From CBDCVN01 sp965223045 (GTDB lineage Bacteria; Deinococcota; Deinococci; Deinococcales; Trueperaceae): a stretch of DNA of 64,000 bases. A program made the position numbers and the translations under genes. The notes beneath the pieces are model-generated. The model did no database searches and had not been told where the DNA came from. It saw only the letters and a program-made list of their open reading frames with translations. Positions 7,692-15,899 of the stretch are shown piece by piece. Location: the NCBI GenBank assembly GCA_965223045.1, contig CBDCVN010000013.1, positions 3,658,001 to 3,722,000 on the forward strand, in the 5' to 3' direction. Within the stretch, counting starts at the first letter, position 1; each line of letters opens with the position of its first letter.

Positions 7692-9382
7692 TAAGTGATG
7701 TTGTTTCCCGTACACGCCTGCTAAGTTATCCTTGCTTTCTAGGTAAGGAGAAAGCAATTCGCCACACCAATACTGAGGACTATCAAATCACTTTGAGGTT
7801 AGCATTTTTAGACTGGGGGTTACCTGAAAGTATTCAAGTTGATCATGACAGTGTTTTCTTTGATGTTAGGAGTAAATCACCCTTTCCTACAAGATTACAT
7901 CTGTGGTTGTTAGCAATGGGTATCGAACTTCAATTTAGTCGTATTCGTCGCCCTACAGATCAAGCAATTGTAGAGAGATCGCATCAATTGTGGGCTGATC
8001 AGGTTCTTGATCGACACTATCCATCTTGGAACGCTTTATATCAAGCTTTACGAGATAGACGCAACATACTTAATGAAGAGCTTCCTTGTCACTCTTTGGG
8101 AGGGCAAGCACCGCTACAAGCTTTTCCAGAGGCAGCTCACTCAGGGCGCTGGTATAGACCTGAGTGGGAAGATGAAATGTTTGACCTAAGCGAAGTTGAT
8201 GCTTATCTAGCAAAGGGAAAATGGTTTAGGCGAATAGGTCAAAACGGCACAATTTCCTTAGGAGGACAGATTTATTACCTAGGGAACAATCATTTACGTG
8301 AGCAGTGCGAAATAAATTTCAAGTTACCAGAAAGAGTTTTGTCATTTCTCAATCAGAGAGGTGAGTTGATTAAACAGTTACCCATCCAAGGTATTGATCC
8401 ACCCACACTCATTGGAAACATTTTTGCTTTTACTCAATCTATCCCTTTTCAGCCTTCTCTTCCTTTTACTTGGCAAGAACAGCAAAGGTTACGACTTTTT
8501 GAGACTTAATATGGTCATGACTTAGTGAGACTTAACATGAATTAGTTTACAGAGAGGAGAAAACTAAATCAATAATAACAGGATAGGTTGTTATCAAGCT
8601 TACAAACAATGTAATCTCAATTTGATATCATTTTAGTAGGTCTTAATTAACCTTAATTTTTTGTCCGATCAATTGGGTTCACCTCAAAAAGAAAGAGTTT
8701 TCCTTACTAAACGACCAATTCGTTGACGTAGAGTGCAGTTTAATCTCTCAATTCTATTAGTTTTCCCACTTCGTTTATCCACTGCTCTGTGCCTTTTCCT
8801 AGGAATTACTTCTTCATATGATGCCCAGAAATCACTGTAGCACACTGCACATTGCCTATATACTGCTGGTAAAGAATCCCATAACCCTTGAGCCCCTCTT
8901 TTATCACGACTGCCTATATAAACCCCTACTATTTCGCCAGTAGCTTGATCAATAGCTAGCCATATCCATACCTTATTACCTTTGTGGCCTACAAAAGACC
9001 ACATCTCATCACACTCTATTCTAAGAAACCCTTTATCTTTTTTCTCAACTTCTACTTCCTGCTCTATATTCTCAAACTTGTCATTGACGTATTTTTGCAA
9101 CCAAGATTCTGAAACACCAGTGACACGAGCAATAGCAGCAAGTGCTAATCTTTCCAGTAAGAGTTTATCTATCAAATCCTTTTTCCCCTCACTGATAGGA
9201 ATATTTTGAGGATCTTCAACAAATTGCCTACCACAATCTTTACAAATATGATTTTGCTTACCATTGTGAATATGACCATTCTTAACAAAATTATCTGAGG
9301 TGCAATTTGGGCATTTTAAGAAATCTAAAGTCATCGCGCATTTTAAGGCAGCAGGGTTCATCATTACATGAAGGGCACTACC

Positions 9383-9696
9383 GTAATGTGCTTAATCGTT
9401 ACTTTAAACCTTGTCTTTTAGAGTGTAATTTGGCTGAGGAAGTAAAAACTAAGAATGGTACTACTATTAAAGCTAAATTTCGATTATATGACTTGAGGCA
9501 CACACATGCTACTATGCTCCTTAAGGCTAATGTACATCCTAAAATTGTTTCTGAGCGTTTAGGTCATGCCTCAGTAGCTCTTACGCTTGATGTTTACTCT
9601 CATATCCTACCAACAATCCAAGAAGCTGCTGTTGATGCAATTGGTACAACTCTTTATCAAGATAAATCAGTGCAAAATTTTTCTGCTCTAAATTAG
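9383..9696 (+). pseudogene. Tyrosine recombinase/phage integrase, C-terminal fragment
   Basis: The fragment begins at the right edge of the IS1 ('RNVLNRYFKPCLLECNL') and holds the second half of the catalytic domain: R in 'LYDLRHTHATMLLK', H in 'ERLGHASVALTL' and the nucleophile Y in 'DVYSHILP'. The N-terminal half is not found on either side of the IS1. It points toward the 3' end of the CAU tRNA about 90 bp downstream, the classic arrangement of an integrase next to a tRNA attachment site, so this is the stump of an integrative element. Confidence 0.85.
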
Positions 9697-9787
9697 TTGG
9701 CACACAAGAGGCACACAAAAACAAACTTGACATGACAAGCTTTCAATCTATTACACTAAATTTATTTGTCTCTGACGGAGTTTTGAA

Positions 9788-9864
9788 TGGTGGGCCCTGC
9801 AGGACTCGAACCTGCGACCAATCGATTATGAGTCGACTGCTCTAACCAACTGAGCTAAGGGCCC
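9788..9864 (-). tRNA. tRNA with CAU anticodon (Ile2 or elongator Met)
   Basis: The reverse strand folds as a 77-nt tRNA with encoded CCA. The acceptor stem is GGGCCC/GGGCCC-type, the D arm TAGCTCAGTTGGTTAGAGC, the anticodon loop CTCATAA (CAU) and the T arm GCAGGTTCGAGTCCTGC. The anticodon stem-loop GACTCATAATC followed by TTGGTCGC resembles the lysidine-modified isoleucine tRNA (Ile2) more than elongator methionine, but this cannot be settled by eye. The 3' end faces the integrase fragment. Confidence 0.95.
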
Positions 9865-9935
9865 AAAACTAAGGTTTATTTTAACAACCTAAATTCGAAG
9901 GTGCAAGGTATCGTCACAGTTTTTTTGGCTTAAAA

Positions 9936-9964
9936 CCTCAAAGGCTTCAAAAAAACCTTTGAGG
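9936..9964. terminator. Hairpin upstream of the tRNA
   Basis: A 9-bp perfect stem (CCTCAAAGG / CCTTTGAGG) with an 11-nt A-rich loop. It is T-rich on the leftward side, so it may terminate a transcript entering from the right. No adjacent intact gene needs it now. Confidence 0.4.
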
Positions 9965-10021
9965 GAAAGGACCGTTTAATTTCACTAAAGCTTAAGCAAG
10001 CTGTTACTTGCCTTAGTACTT

Positions 10022-10128
10022 TTATGGAATGTTTATCCTCACTTCACGAATATTACTTTCAGCAAACTTATTATTATTTAAAGACTCATATACTTTTAGA
10101 AAGTACTTAGAGCTACCATTGTTACTAG
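10022..10128 (-). pseudogene. C-terminal remnant of an unknown gene cut by an IS5-type element
   Basis: Leftward from the CTAG at 10125-10128 a frame gives 'SNNGSSKYFLKVYESLNNNK' and 'FAESNIREVRINIP' with a stop at 10022-10024. The upstream residues in the same open frame come from the IS5 end. No family is recognised. The rest of the gene was not found beyond the IS cluster at 12.25 kb. Confidence 0.35.
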
Positions 10129-11025
10129 GGCGTGTTGACACTAAAAGTGCTAAATCAAAAATATTACTTGAAGGTATTTTAGCGTAGCCATATAAGTACC
10201 GACGCAAACTGGCAAAATGCTAAATAGTTTCGAGACAACTTTTCAAATCTAGAAAAAACTCTTCTATATTGCTTAATTTTTTGTCCGATCAATTGGGTTC
10301 ACCTCAATTTAATTAAATGCCTTTCCTTGTAAAATTCTTTGTCATACTCCCGCTGCTCTTTCCTATTTGCCTTTGGAGGTATTACTGCTTCTGCTTCCAT
10401 TTCTGCTACCTTGTCTAGTACAACTTGAGGATCAATGCAGGAAGTTTATTGAAGGAGTCCTTTGGGTAACTAAAAGTGGTGCACAGTGGCGTTTGTTGCC
10501 AGAAGAATATGGAAAATGGAATAGTGTTTTTAAGCGTTTTGACCGCTGGGGCAAACAAGGAATTTGGCAAGCGATGTTTGAACACTTTGCTGAGGATGCT
10601 GATATGGAAAGTATAATGATAGATAGCACCATTGTAAGAGCTCACTCCTGTGCAGCAGGAGGAAAAGGGGGAAACGAAGAACAAGAATTGGGTAGAAGCA
10701 AAGGAGGTTACACCACCAAAGTACACGCTACAACAGATGCTCTAGGCAATCCTCTCAAGTTAATATTGACTCCAGGGCAACGTAATGATGTTACCCAAGC
10801 AGAGGATTTGCTAGAAGATCTGGAGGCTGAAAGAGTAATGGGGGACAAGGGATATGATGCTCAAGTTGTACTAGACAAGGTAGCAGAAATGGAAGCAGAA
10901 GCAGTAATACCTCCAAAGGCAAATAGGAAAGAGCAGCGGGAGTATGACAAAGAATTTTACAAGGAAAGGCATTTAATAGAGAATTTTTTCAACAAAATTA
11001 AGCAATATAGAAGAGTTTTTTCTAG
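10129..11025. mobile_element. IS5-type inverted chimera (element 1)
   Basis: 10129-10435 is the 3' part of the IS5-type element in minus orientation, starting at its right terminal repeat GGCGTGTTGACAC. At about 10431 it switches abruptly to plus orientation, from the codons for 'EDQCRKFIEGVLW' on. That plus part continues to 'RVFSR' at the CTAG 11022-11025, where a complete second copy begins. Within the minus part, 10272-10306 is the right end of the IS3 element, joined at the shared 9-mer CTTAATTTT with loss of the IS5 sequence that should follow. The result is a head-to-head rearranged element, not a functional IS. Confidence 0.8.
10431..11023 (+). pseudogene. IS5-type transposase missing its N-terminus and C-terminal end
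   Basis: In-frame residues from 'EDQCRKFIEG' to 'YRRVFSR' match the intact transposase at 11067-11834 over its middle three quarters, including D in 'SIMIDSTIVRAH', D in 'RVMGDKGYDAQ' and E in 'HLIENFFNKIKQYRR'. The first ~30 codons are replaced by inverted sequence. The last ~25 are displaced to 12130 by the next insertions. Confidence 0.85.
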
Positions 11026-11884
11026 GGCATGTTGATAAAGTAAGTCATAATTTGCAAACTTAGGATATGAAAGTTAAATTAACAGACGAGCAATGGCAAA
11101 AAATACTAAATTTTCTCAAGGGTTACAAGATAGTGTGTATGTTTAGGAAATTTAGAATTGGCAATGAGGATCAATGCAGGAAGTTTATTGAAGGAGTCCT
11201 TTGGGTAACTAAAAGTGGTGCACAGTGGCGTTTGTTGCCAGAAGAATATGGAAAATGGAATAGTGTTTTTAAGCGTTTTGACCGCTGGGGCAAACAAGGA
11301 ATTTGGCAAGCGATGTTTGAACACTTTGCTGAGGATGCTGATATGGAAAGTATAATGATAGATAGCACCATTGTAAGAGCTCACTCCTGTGCAGCAGGAG
11401 GAAAAGGGGGAAACGAAGAACAAGAATTGGGTAGAAGCAAAGGAGGTTACACCACCAAAGTACACGCTACAACAGATGCTCTAGGCAATCCTCTCAAGTT
11501 AATATTGACTCCAGGGCAACGTAATGATGTTACCCAAGCAGAGGATTTGCTAGAAGATCTGGAGGCTGAAAGAGTAATGGGGGACAAGGGATATGATGCT
11601 CAAGTTGTACTAGACAAGGTAGCAGAAATGGAAGCAGAAGCAGTAATACCTCCAAAGGCAAATAGGAAAGAGCAGCGGGAGTATGACAAAGAATTTTACA
11701 AGGAAAGGCATTTAATAGAGAATTTTTTCAACAAAATTAAGCAATATAGAAGAGTTTTTTCTAGATTTGAAAAGTTGTCTCGAAACTATTTAGCATTTTG
11801 CCAGTTTGCGTCGGTACTTATATGGCTACGCTAAAATCCCTTCAAGTAATATTTTTGATTTAGCACTTTTAGTGTCAACACGCC
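11026..11884 (+). mobile_element. IS5-type element (IS427-like), complete copy 2
   Basis: An 859-bp unit with terminal repeats GGCATGTTGATA (left) and, inverted, GGCGTGTTGACA (right), flanked by CTAG at 11022-11025 and 11885-11888. It carries one uninterrupted transposase gene and is the only complete copy of this element in the window. The ends resemble the MITE ends, so it is the likely source of MITE movement. Confidence 0.85.
11067..11834 (+). CDS. IS5-type transposase (DUF4096 + DDE_Tnp_1)
   Basis: A 255-residue protein. The N-terminal DUF4096-like domain is 'KLTDEQWQKILNFLKG' to 'WVTKSGAQWRLLPEEYG'. The DDE core has D in 'SIMIDSTIVRAHSCAAGG', D in 'ERVMGDKGYDAQVV' and E in 'ERHLIENFFNKIKQYRRV'. 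It ends 'FCQFASVLIWLR'. Length and motifs fit the IS427-like branch of IS5. The start at ATG 11067 opens the domain directly; there is only a weak AGGA ahead of it. It is intact, unlike the other two copies in the window. Confidence 0.9.
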   Translation: MKVKLTDEQWQKILNFLKGYKIVCMFRKFRIGNEDQCRKFIEGVLWVTKSGAQWRLLPEEYGKWNSVFKRFDRWGKQGIWQAMFEHFAEDADMESIMIDSTIVRAHSCAAGGKGGNEEQELGRSKGGYTTKVHATTDALGNPLKLILTPGQRNDVTQAEDLLEDLEAERVMGDKGYDAQVVLDKVAEMEAEAVIPPKANRKEQREYDKEFYKERHLIENFFNKIKQYRRVFSRFEKLSRNYLAFCQFASVLIWLR

Positions 11885-12125
11885 CTAGAGTGTGAAATCG
11901 AAAACGCTACTCTTAAATACCTTGGATAATCCTGATGCTGACGCATAAGCTCCTCTGCAATCTGGTAAAGATTATGTGGTTAACAACTAAAGCTTCTCGC
12001 AAATATAGGCTATCCTGCAATTTTTTTTGGAATTCACATTTTCTAACAAATAGCTGTCCTGAGACTGGCTAGTTTGGTTTTGATATCCAATGCGTGCAAT
12101 TTCTGATTTGTCATATCCACATGCC
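11885..12125. mobile_element. MITE copy 2, left end lost
   Basis: 241 bp matching 2524-2764 of MITE copy 1, starting at the internal CTAG rather than at the true left end. The right end GGCATGTGGATA (inverted) and the CTAG 12126-12129 are present. The complete IS5-type element ends at that same internal CTAG, so it seems to have replaced or displaced the first 13 bases of the MITE. Confidence 0.8.
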
Positions 12126-12129
12126 CTAG

Positions 12130-12247
12130 ATTTGAAAAGTTGTCTCGAAACTATTTAGCATTTTGCCAGTTTGCGTCGGTACTTATATGGCTACGCTAAA
12201 ATACCTTCAAGTAATATTTTTGATTTAGCACTTTTAGTGTCAACACG
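12130..12247 (+). mobile_element. Displaced 3' end of IS5-type element 1
   Basis: The sequence continues exactly where element 1 was cut at 'RVFSR' (codons 'FEKLSRNYLAFCQFAS…'), through the right terminal repeat. It shares with 10129-10300 a variant (ATACCTTCAAG) that differs from copies 2 and 3 (ATCCCTTCAAG), so both outer ends of the cluster come from one parental copy. The outer target base differs (CTAA instead of CTAG). Confidence 0.75.
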
Positions 12248-12626
12248 CCCTAATTAATATAAGCTTCGAGCCTAGTTTTGAACATCTCACTCCTCAATTT
12301 TTATGCCTCTTAATAGAGAATCTTTTTAAAAGAGGGCTTTATGCTTTACTTTATATTTACAAATGGGAAATCTCTTTAAATCACCTTAGAGGAGTTAGAA
12401 GGTAAAGTATCTTTTGCCTTGCAAGCAAGCACCGTAAAAAATGTTCATTGCTTCACCTGTTCTCAGTACATCACAAAAAAGTAGAGGGTGTTTGGAAATT
12501 AGTGTTCCTTTGAAAGATCTAGCATTTTGGCTGAAATTTGAACTAAGTCTGAAGTTTATTTATAAATACTATAGCTAGACCTCTCCCTCACGCCAATAAT
12601 CCTGTTTTAGGGGTACATCGTTCTGT
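12248..12626. other. Gene-free spacer with an IS fragment
   Basis: 12482-12551 is the reverse complement of 203-268, the 5' region of the DDE_4-type IS at the window start. The remainder is AT-rich and I see no gene in it. Two TTTACTTTATATTT-like stretches are present but without a clear promoter pair. Confidence 0.5.
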
Positions 12627-13285
12627 CTACATTTCTATAGCTTCAAGTAGGTCATATGCTCTTTGCTGTTGCTTATTCGCTATAGTGTCTACTTTTACTA
12701 AATTTGCATCCTCCTCTCCTTTGTAATTGCAAGTATTTCTTACTATGCTACTTAGATCCGATAGTAATGTCTGAAAACTGTGAACTTTACTACCATCTTC
12801 TAATTTTTTAGTCTTTGTTTTTGCTAATGCCTTCTTTGACCTTGCCGCTCTTTTCACGGGGTTACTTTCCTCTTTTTTACCTTTTTCTTCATCAGCAAAT
12901 AATATTGACCTCCATGCCTCCATCATATGCCACTTCACGTTGTAAGCTAGCATGCACAAGAATATGTGTCCCCTTACTCGTTGCTCCATATGGTGATATA
13001 TTGGTCTTAATTCCAAATCTACACTTTTTATTGACCTAAATCCCTGTTCTACATCACTTAATCCTTTGTAATTCCTGATTACTTCTTTTGTATCCACTTT
13101 CTCCTTTGTTAGACTTGTTCTTATTACATATATCCCATCTAACTCGCTTTCCTTCTTTACTTTCTCTTCGTCTATCTCAAAATTTAGCCTTGCTGGTGTT
13201 ATCTTTAACTTAATGTGCTTTGCTACTTTATATTTGTTGACTACTCTTCCTACTCGCACTCCTATTTCCCCTTTCCCTCTTACAC

Positions 13286-14998
13286 CTCAACTTTTGCAGT
13301 GAGGCCTTTGCGATGTCAGGAAAACGAAAATAGGCTAATATCCGATAAAGCAAATTGTTACTAATCTTCACATTATGAATAACACCTCCTAAAATGTATA
13401 AACACACCGTGGAGGTGATTATATGGTACCCCTGCTTGATTACCCTGAAGTTGTTAAGCATTATGAACATTTCTTTAAAGATATTTTCTCTGATTCAGCC
13501 ATGACACAGTTCAAACGTTATATAAGTGGACTTATTGTTTCAGAAAACAAAACCGTTGAGGGGATTAATCGCTTGATTATTTTTGAGAACCGTGATCAAA
13601 GCAGCCTTAATCGCTTGTTAAACAAAAGCCCTTTTAGTGAAGAGAAACTAAACCAAAAACGTTTAGACCTTTTAGCAAGTCTGGAAGGTACTCGTTTCAA
13701 ACCTAAAGGTGTGTTAAGTATAGATGATACTTTGCTTGAGCATTATGGCAAACACTTTAAAGGCATAGCAAAACTTTATGATTCTAGTAAAGGATGCCAT
13801 GTTTGGGCGCACCATTTGGTAGGGTTACACTATAGTGACGATCAAACTGACTATCCAGTAGAATTTGAATTATGGAAACCCGCTGACCTTGAGAAAATAG
13901 AGGAGGGGCTGCCAGAGCTAGGTATTCCCATCAAGGAAAGTAAGCTAGAACTGAAAAAGACTAATGAAGCAAAATGGCGACAGTACTTGATAAGATTATG
14001 GAGAAGGCATCAAAACAAAGATGGTGTCACAGATTTGTATGAAAGCAAGTTTCACATTGCAAAAAGATTGCTATCTAAATGGAAGGAAAGTAATCCAAGG
14101 ATGAAACTGCCTATAGTATTTGATAAATGGTATACAGCAGCTCCTTTTTGTCGTTTCATTGACAAGGAACTTAAACTTCCCTATGTAGGAACACTTTGTG
14201 CAGATGATAAAGTAATTGTAAATGGGCAAGAAGAAACAATTAAAGACTTCAGTCAGAGACTTAAAAAAGAGCATTTCGATAATTTAAGTGAGGAGAAGAA
14301 GCCAGTTTTCCGTAAAATAACCATTTCCTACAAGGGAAAGAAAGAAAGGTACTACAGTTTTTGTTGCACGATTAAGGTTAAGAATTTTGGGAAGCAAAGA
14401 TTAGTTATCAATTACAGAGAGGAAGAATTGAAGGGTGAGCCATATGCATTAATTTCAAATTGCTTAAAATGGCAATCAGCAGGAATAACAAGAATCAGAC
14501 GCCATAGGTGGCCAATTGAAGTATATCATGAAGAAGGTAAGGCAGAAGGTTTGGACCAGTATCAGGTACGGGATATTGAAGCGATATGCAGACATATTAG
14601 CTTTGTTGCCGTAGTTTACAGCTTATTGCGAGCCATACCTCATGATCAGGACCTCTTAAAAAAGCTTCAAAATCAACTCAAGGTAGAAATTGAAGGTAGT
14701 AACTCCCATTGGTGTCGAGTAGCAAAAGCACAGAGCTTGTGGAGTTTGGCAAGTTTCATAAGTGCTGGATTAGTAAAAGGGCAAACACTTGAAAGTTTGA
14801 TGGCACCTATTTTAGCTGCTGTCTGCTACTAGAAAGCGTTTATTTAAAAATCCAATTGCTTTTTGAGTCCTTTTTAATTTACTATTTAGGTCTTTTAGGT
14901 TTTCTTTGTTCCTTTACTGATGATTTTTCCTTTGAGAATTGCTATAATTAGTTGAGTGAACTAATATTACTAACATACTCACTACTGCCAAAGTTGAG
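13286..14998 (+). mobile_element. IS4/IS701-type element (1713 bp) inside IS1634
   Basis: Terminal repeats CTCAACTTTTGCAGTGAGG and, inverted, CTCAACTTTGGCAGTAGTGAG bound the unit. TTACAC is duplicated at 13280-13285 and 14999-15004. One intact transposase gene lies inside. Confidence 0.85.
13423..14832 (+). CDS. IS4/IS701-superfamily transposase (469 aa)
   Basis: A GGAGGTG ribosome site precedes ATG 13423. The N-terminal part ('RYISGLIVSENKTVEGINRL', 'DQSSLNRLLNKSPF') is characteristic of the IS701-like branch. The DDE core has D in 'GVLSIDDTLLEHYGKHF', D in 'PIVFDKWYTAAPFCRF' and E in 'RHRWPIEVYHEEGKAEGLDQ'. Length is normal and no break is seen, so the gene may be active. It is unrelated in detail to the smaller IS701-like transposase at 3616-4557. 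Confidence 0.85.
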   Translation: MVPLLDYPEVVKHYEHFFKDIFSDSAMTQFKRYISGLIVSENKTVEGINRLIIFENRDQSSLNRLLNKSPFSEEKLNQKRLDLLASLEGTRFKPKGVLSIDDTLLEHYGKHFKGIAKLYDSSKGCHVWAHHLVGLHYSDDQTDYPVEFELWKPADLEKIEEGLPELGIPIKESKLELKKTNEAKWRQYLIRLWRRHQNKDGVTDLYESKFHIAKRLLSKWKESNPRMKLPIVFDKWYTAAPFCRFIDKELKLPYVGTLCADDKVIVNGQEETIKDFSQRLKKEHFDNLSEEKKPVFRKITISYKGKKERYYSFCCTIKVKNFGKQRLVINYREEELKGEPYALISNCLKWQSAGITRIRRHRWPIEVYHEEGKAEGLDQYQVRDIEAICRHISFVAVVYSLLRAIPHDQDLLKKLQNQLKVEIEGSNSHWCRVAKAQSLWSLASFISAGLVKGQTLESLMAPILAAVCY

Positions 14999-15899
14999 TT
15001 ACACTTCCTTTCTTTACCATCTCCTTTATCTTCTCTAACTCTTCTTTTGTTGCTTTTAGCAAATCTTGTCGCTTTTTCCCTTTCCACTCCGCTACTTCTC
15101 TATTACAGCACCCTATCAATCTCTCTTTTTCATATTCTTGATCTTTAAACTCTAAATATTCTTCTTTCTTCAATTCTTCTATATTCAAATTCCCACTTTC
15201 TATCAGCTTTTTTATACTTGCTGTCTTCAATGCTGCTATCCAACCTACTCCCTCTTCTTTTTTTAACTCTTCTATCTGTTTTTTCCCTATTACTCCTCTG
15301 TCTCCTACGATCACTATTTCTTTTATTCCAAATTCCTCTTTTAGCTCTTTTATCATTGGTTTTAGTATCTTTGACTCTGTGTAATTGCCCTCGTACACCC
15401 TAGTTACTATTGGACATCCCCTTTTGTCCGTCAGCAATGTGTAATTTACTTGCTTTTTCCCTCTCTTTTTATCTTTATTCTGTCCCCATTTTGCTAATGG
15501 ACATTCCTCTCCTTCAAAATAACTTGAACTCATGTCATACATTAATACTTTCTCCCCTTTGACATGCCTATTTGTTAATTTCTTTTCTATATATCCTTGC
15601 CTTGCTTCCAACCATTCCATTACCTTACACACTTCTTCTTCCCTTGCTTTCCTTACTTCTAGCATTTCTGGTAAAGTTGTTGTTTCCCACCATCTTATTG
15701 TTGCTAATTTACTATTTGGTGCTAGTATCCTTGCTGCTATAGCATTTTCTTTTTAACCTGACCCATTATTGAGTTATCAGTTTATCACACAGCATTTTAG
15801 CCTCTCATAAAATTATGTCATTAAATCACAAGAAGTGAAAAGTATTACTCACTGGTAATTAAATCAAAAAACAAGAGTATACCCTTACATTTATAGAAA

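Larger units (their letters stand above)
5838..8509 (+). pseudogene. IS481-family transposase, interrupted by IS630
   Basis: Part one (5838-6347; the ATG at 5850, 'MSDYTSLEERVEM', may be the true start) has a helix-turn-helix ('PISKIALELGWHPSTVKKWV') and the first catalytic segment 'CWQVDAMGHELVPSVGVVSL'. Part two (7694-8509) continues 'SDVVSRTRLLSYPCFL' and holds 'QVDHDSVFFD' and 'RPTDQAIVERSHQLW'. Joining 6347 to 7694 (deleting the IS630 and one TA) restores a continuous rve-type transposase of about 440 residues. In the present state translation stops two bases into the IS630 (TAG). The frame from 7622 upstream of 7694 is IS630-derived and not native. Confidence 0.9.
5755..8537 (+). mobile_element. 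IS481-family element carrying an IS630 (2783-bp composite, copy A)
   Basis: Ends are TGTTAAAGCTCACTAAGTCG (left) and, inverted, TGTTAAGTCTCACTAAGTCA (right). The TGT…ACA termini are typical of IS481. The target duplication is TGAA (5751-5754, 8538-8541). Without the IS630 it would be 1437 bp. An equally long copy with the same IS630 at the same place lies at 34983-37765 with a different 4-bp duplication, so the composite has moved as one unit. Confidence 0.9.
4963..8586 (+). pseudogene. IS3-family OrfB transposase, interrupted by IS481::IS630
   Basis: OrfB runs from ATG 4963: HTH_21 region ('LSITKQCELLRLNRSSYYYR', 'HPFLGYRKITAML'), then an rve integrase core with D in 'WASDITYIRLQGG', D in 'FNTDQGSQYTSHEF' and E in 'FTERLWRTVKYEEVY'. 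At 5751-5754 (TGAA) it is cut by the 2783-bp composite. The last codons resume at 8538 ('ELVYREEKTKSIITG', stop 8584-8586). The broken form reads 'TPEC' then stop, the Cys-stop coming from the IS481 end TGTTAA. Joined, it matches the intact OrfB at 43900-44736. Confidence 0.9.
4568..8686 (+). mobile_element. IS3-family element copy 1 (1332 bp plus nested IS481::IS630)
   Basis: Ends are TGAGCTTACCCCCAAAAACT (left) and, inverted, TGAGGTGAACCCAATTGATC (right). The duplicated target is AAA (4565-4567, 8687-8689). Subtracting the inserted 2783-bp composite and its TGAA duplication leaves exactly 1332 bp, the same length as the clean copy at 43505-44836. It landed in the A-run immediately right of the IS701-like element. 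Confidence 0.9.
3473..9364 (-). pseudogene. IS1 transposase, split near its C-terminus
   Basis: The main part (about 8690-9364) reads leftward: a zinc ribbon ('CPNC…NHICKDCGRQF'), a helix-turn-helix ('IARVTGVSESWLQKY'), then the DDE-type core 'CDEMWSFVGHKGNKVWIWLA', 'YSDFWASYEEVIP' and 'NRIERLNCTLRQRIGRLVRK', ending 'TLSF'. The lost end is found at 3473-3551, 5 kb away: 'SKKLTNHIGAIWYFVHHYNS', stop at 3473-3475. Rejoining them rebuilds a normal single-frame IS1-type transposase. The break lies in a run of A/T (…gaaaaagaaag…), which received both the IS701-like and the IS3 insertions. Confidence 0.85.
3466..9382 (-). mobile_element. IS1-family element, interrupted by a four-element nest
   Basis: Terminal inverted repeats begin GGTAGTCCTATACATG at 3466 and, on the other strand, GGTAGTGCCCTTCATG at 9382. 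Both continue into TAATGATGA. Removing the inserted IS701-like element (3552-4563 plus AAAAA duplication) and the IS3 (4568-8686 plus AAA duplication) leaves about 778 bp, close to the 768 bp of IS1. No matching target duplication flanks the outer ends. The right flank falls straight into the middle of a tyrosine recombinase whose front half is absent, so an adjacent deletion probably followed insertion. Confidence 0.85.
12627..15754 (-). pseudogene. IS1634-family transposase, split by a 1713-bp IS
   Basis: The leftward frame from about 15754 reads 'AIAARILAPNSKLATIRWW' and 'KVMEWLEARQGYIEKKL', then the DDE-type core with D in 'VLMYDMSSSYFEG', D in 'EIVIVGDRGVIGKKQ' and so on to 'MVKKGS'. It resumes left of the inserted IS with 'VRGKGEIGVRVGRVVNKYKV' and holds E in 'GLSDVEQGFRSIKS', ending at 12627. 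Deleting 13286-14998 and one TTACAC copy rejoins the frame perfectly. The N-terminal ~100 residues are missing on the right. The only IS1634 N-terminus in the window is at 2769-2885. Confidence 0.85.

Noticed and set aside
7622..7693. Apparent N-terminus of a 295-residue gene starting at 7622 (and 36850)
   Set aside because: The first ~24 codons are IS630 terminal sequence; the real coding region is the displaced second half of the IS481 transposase.
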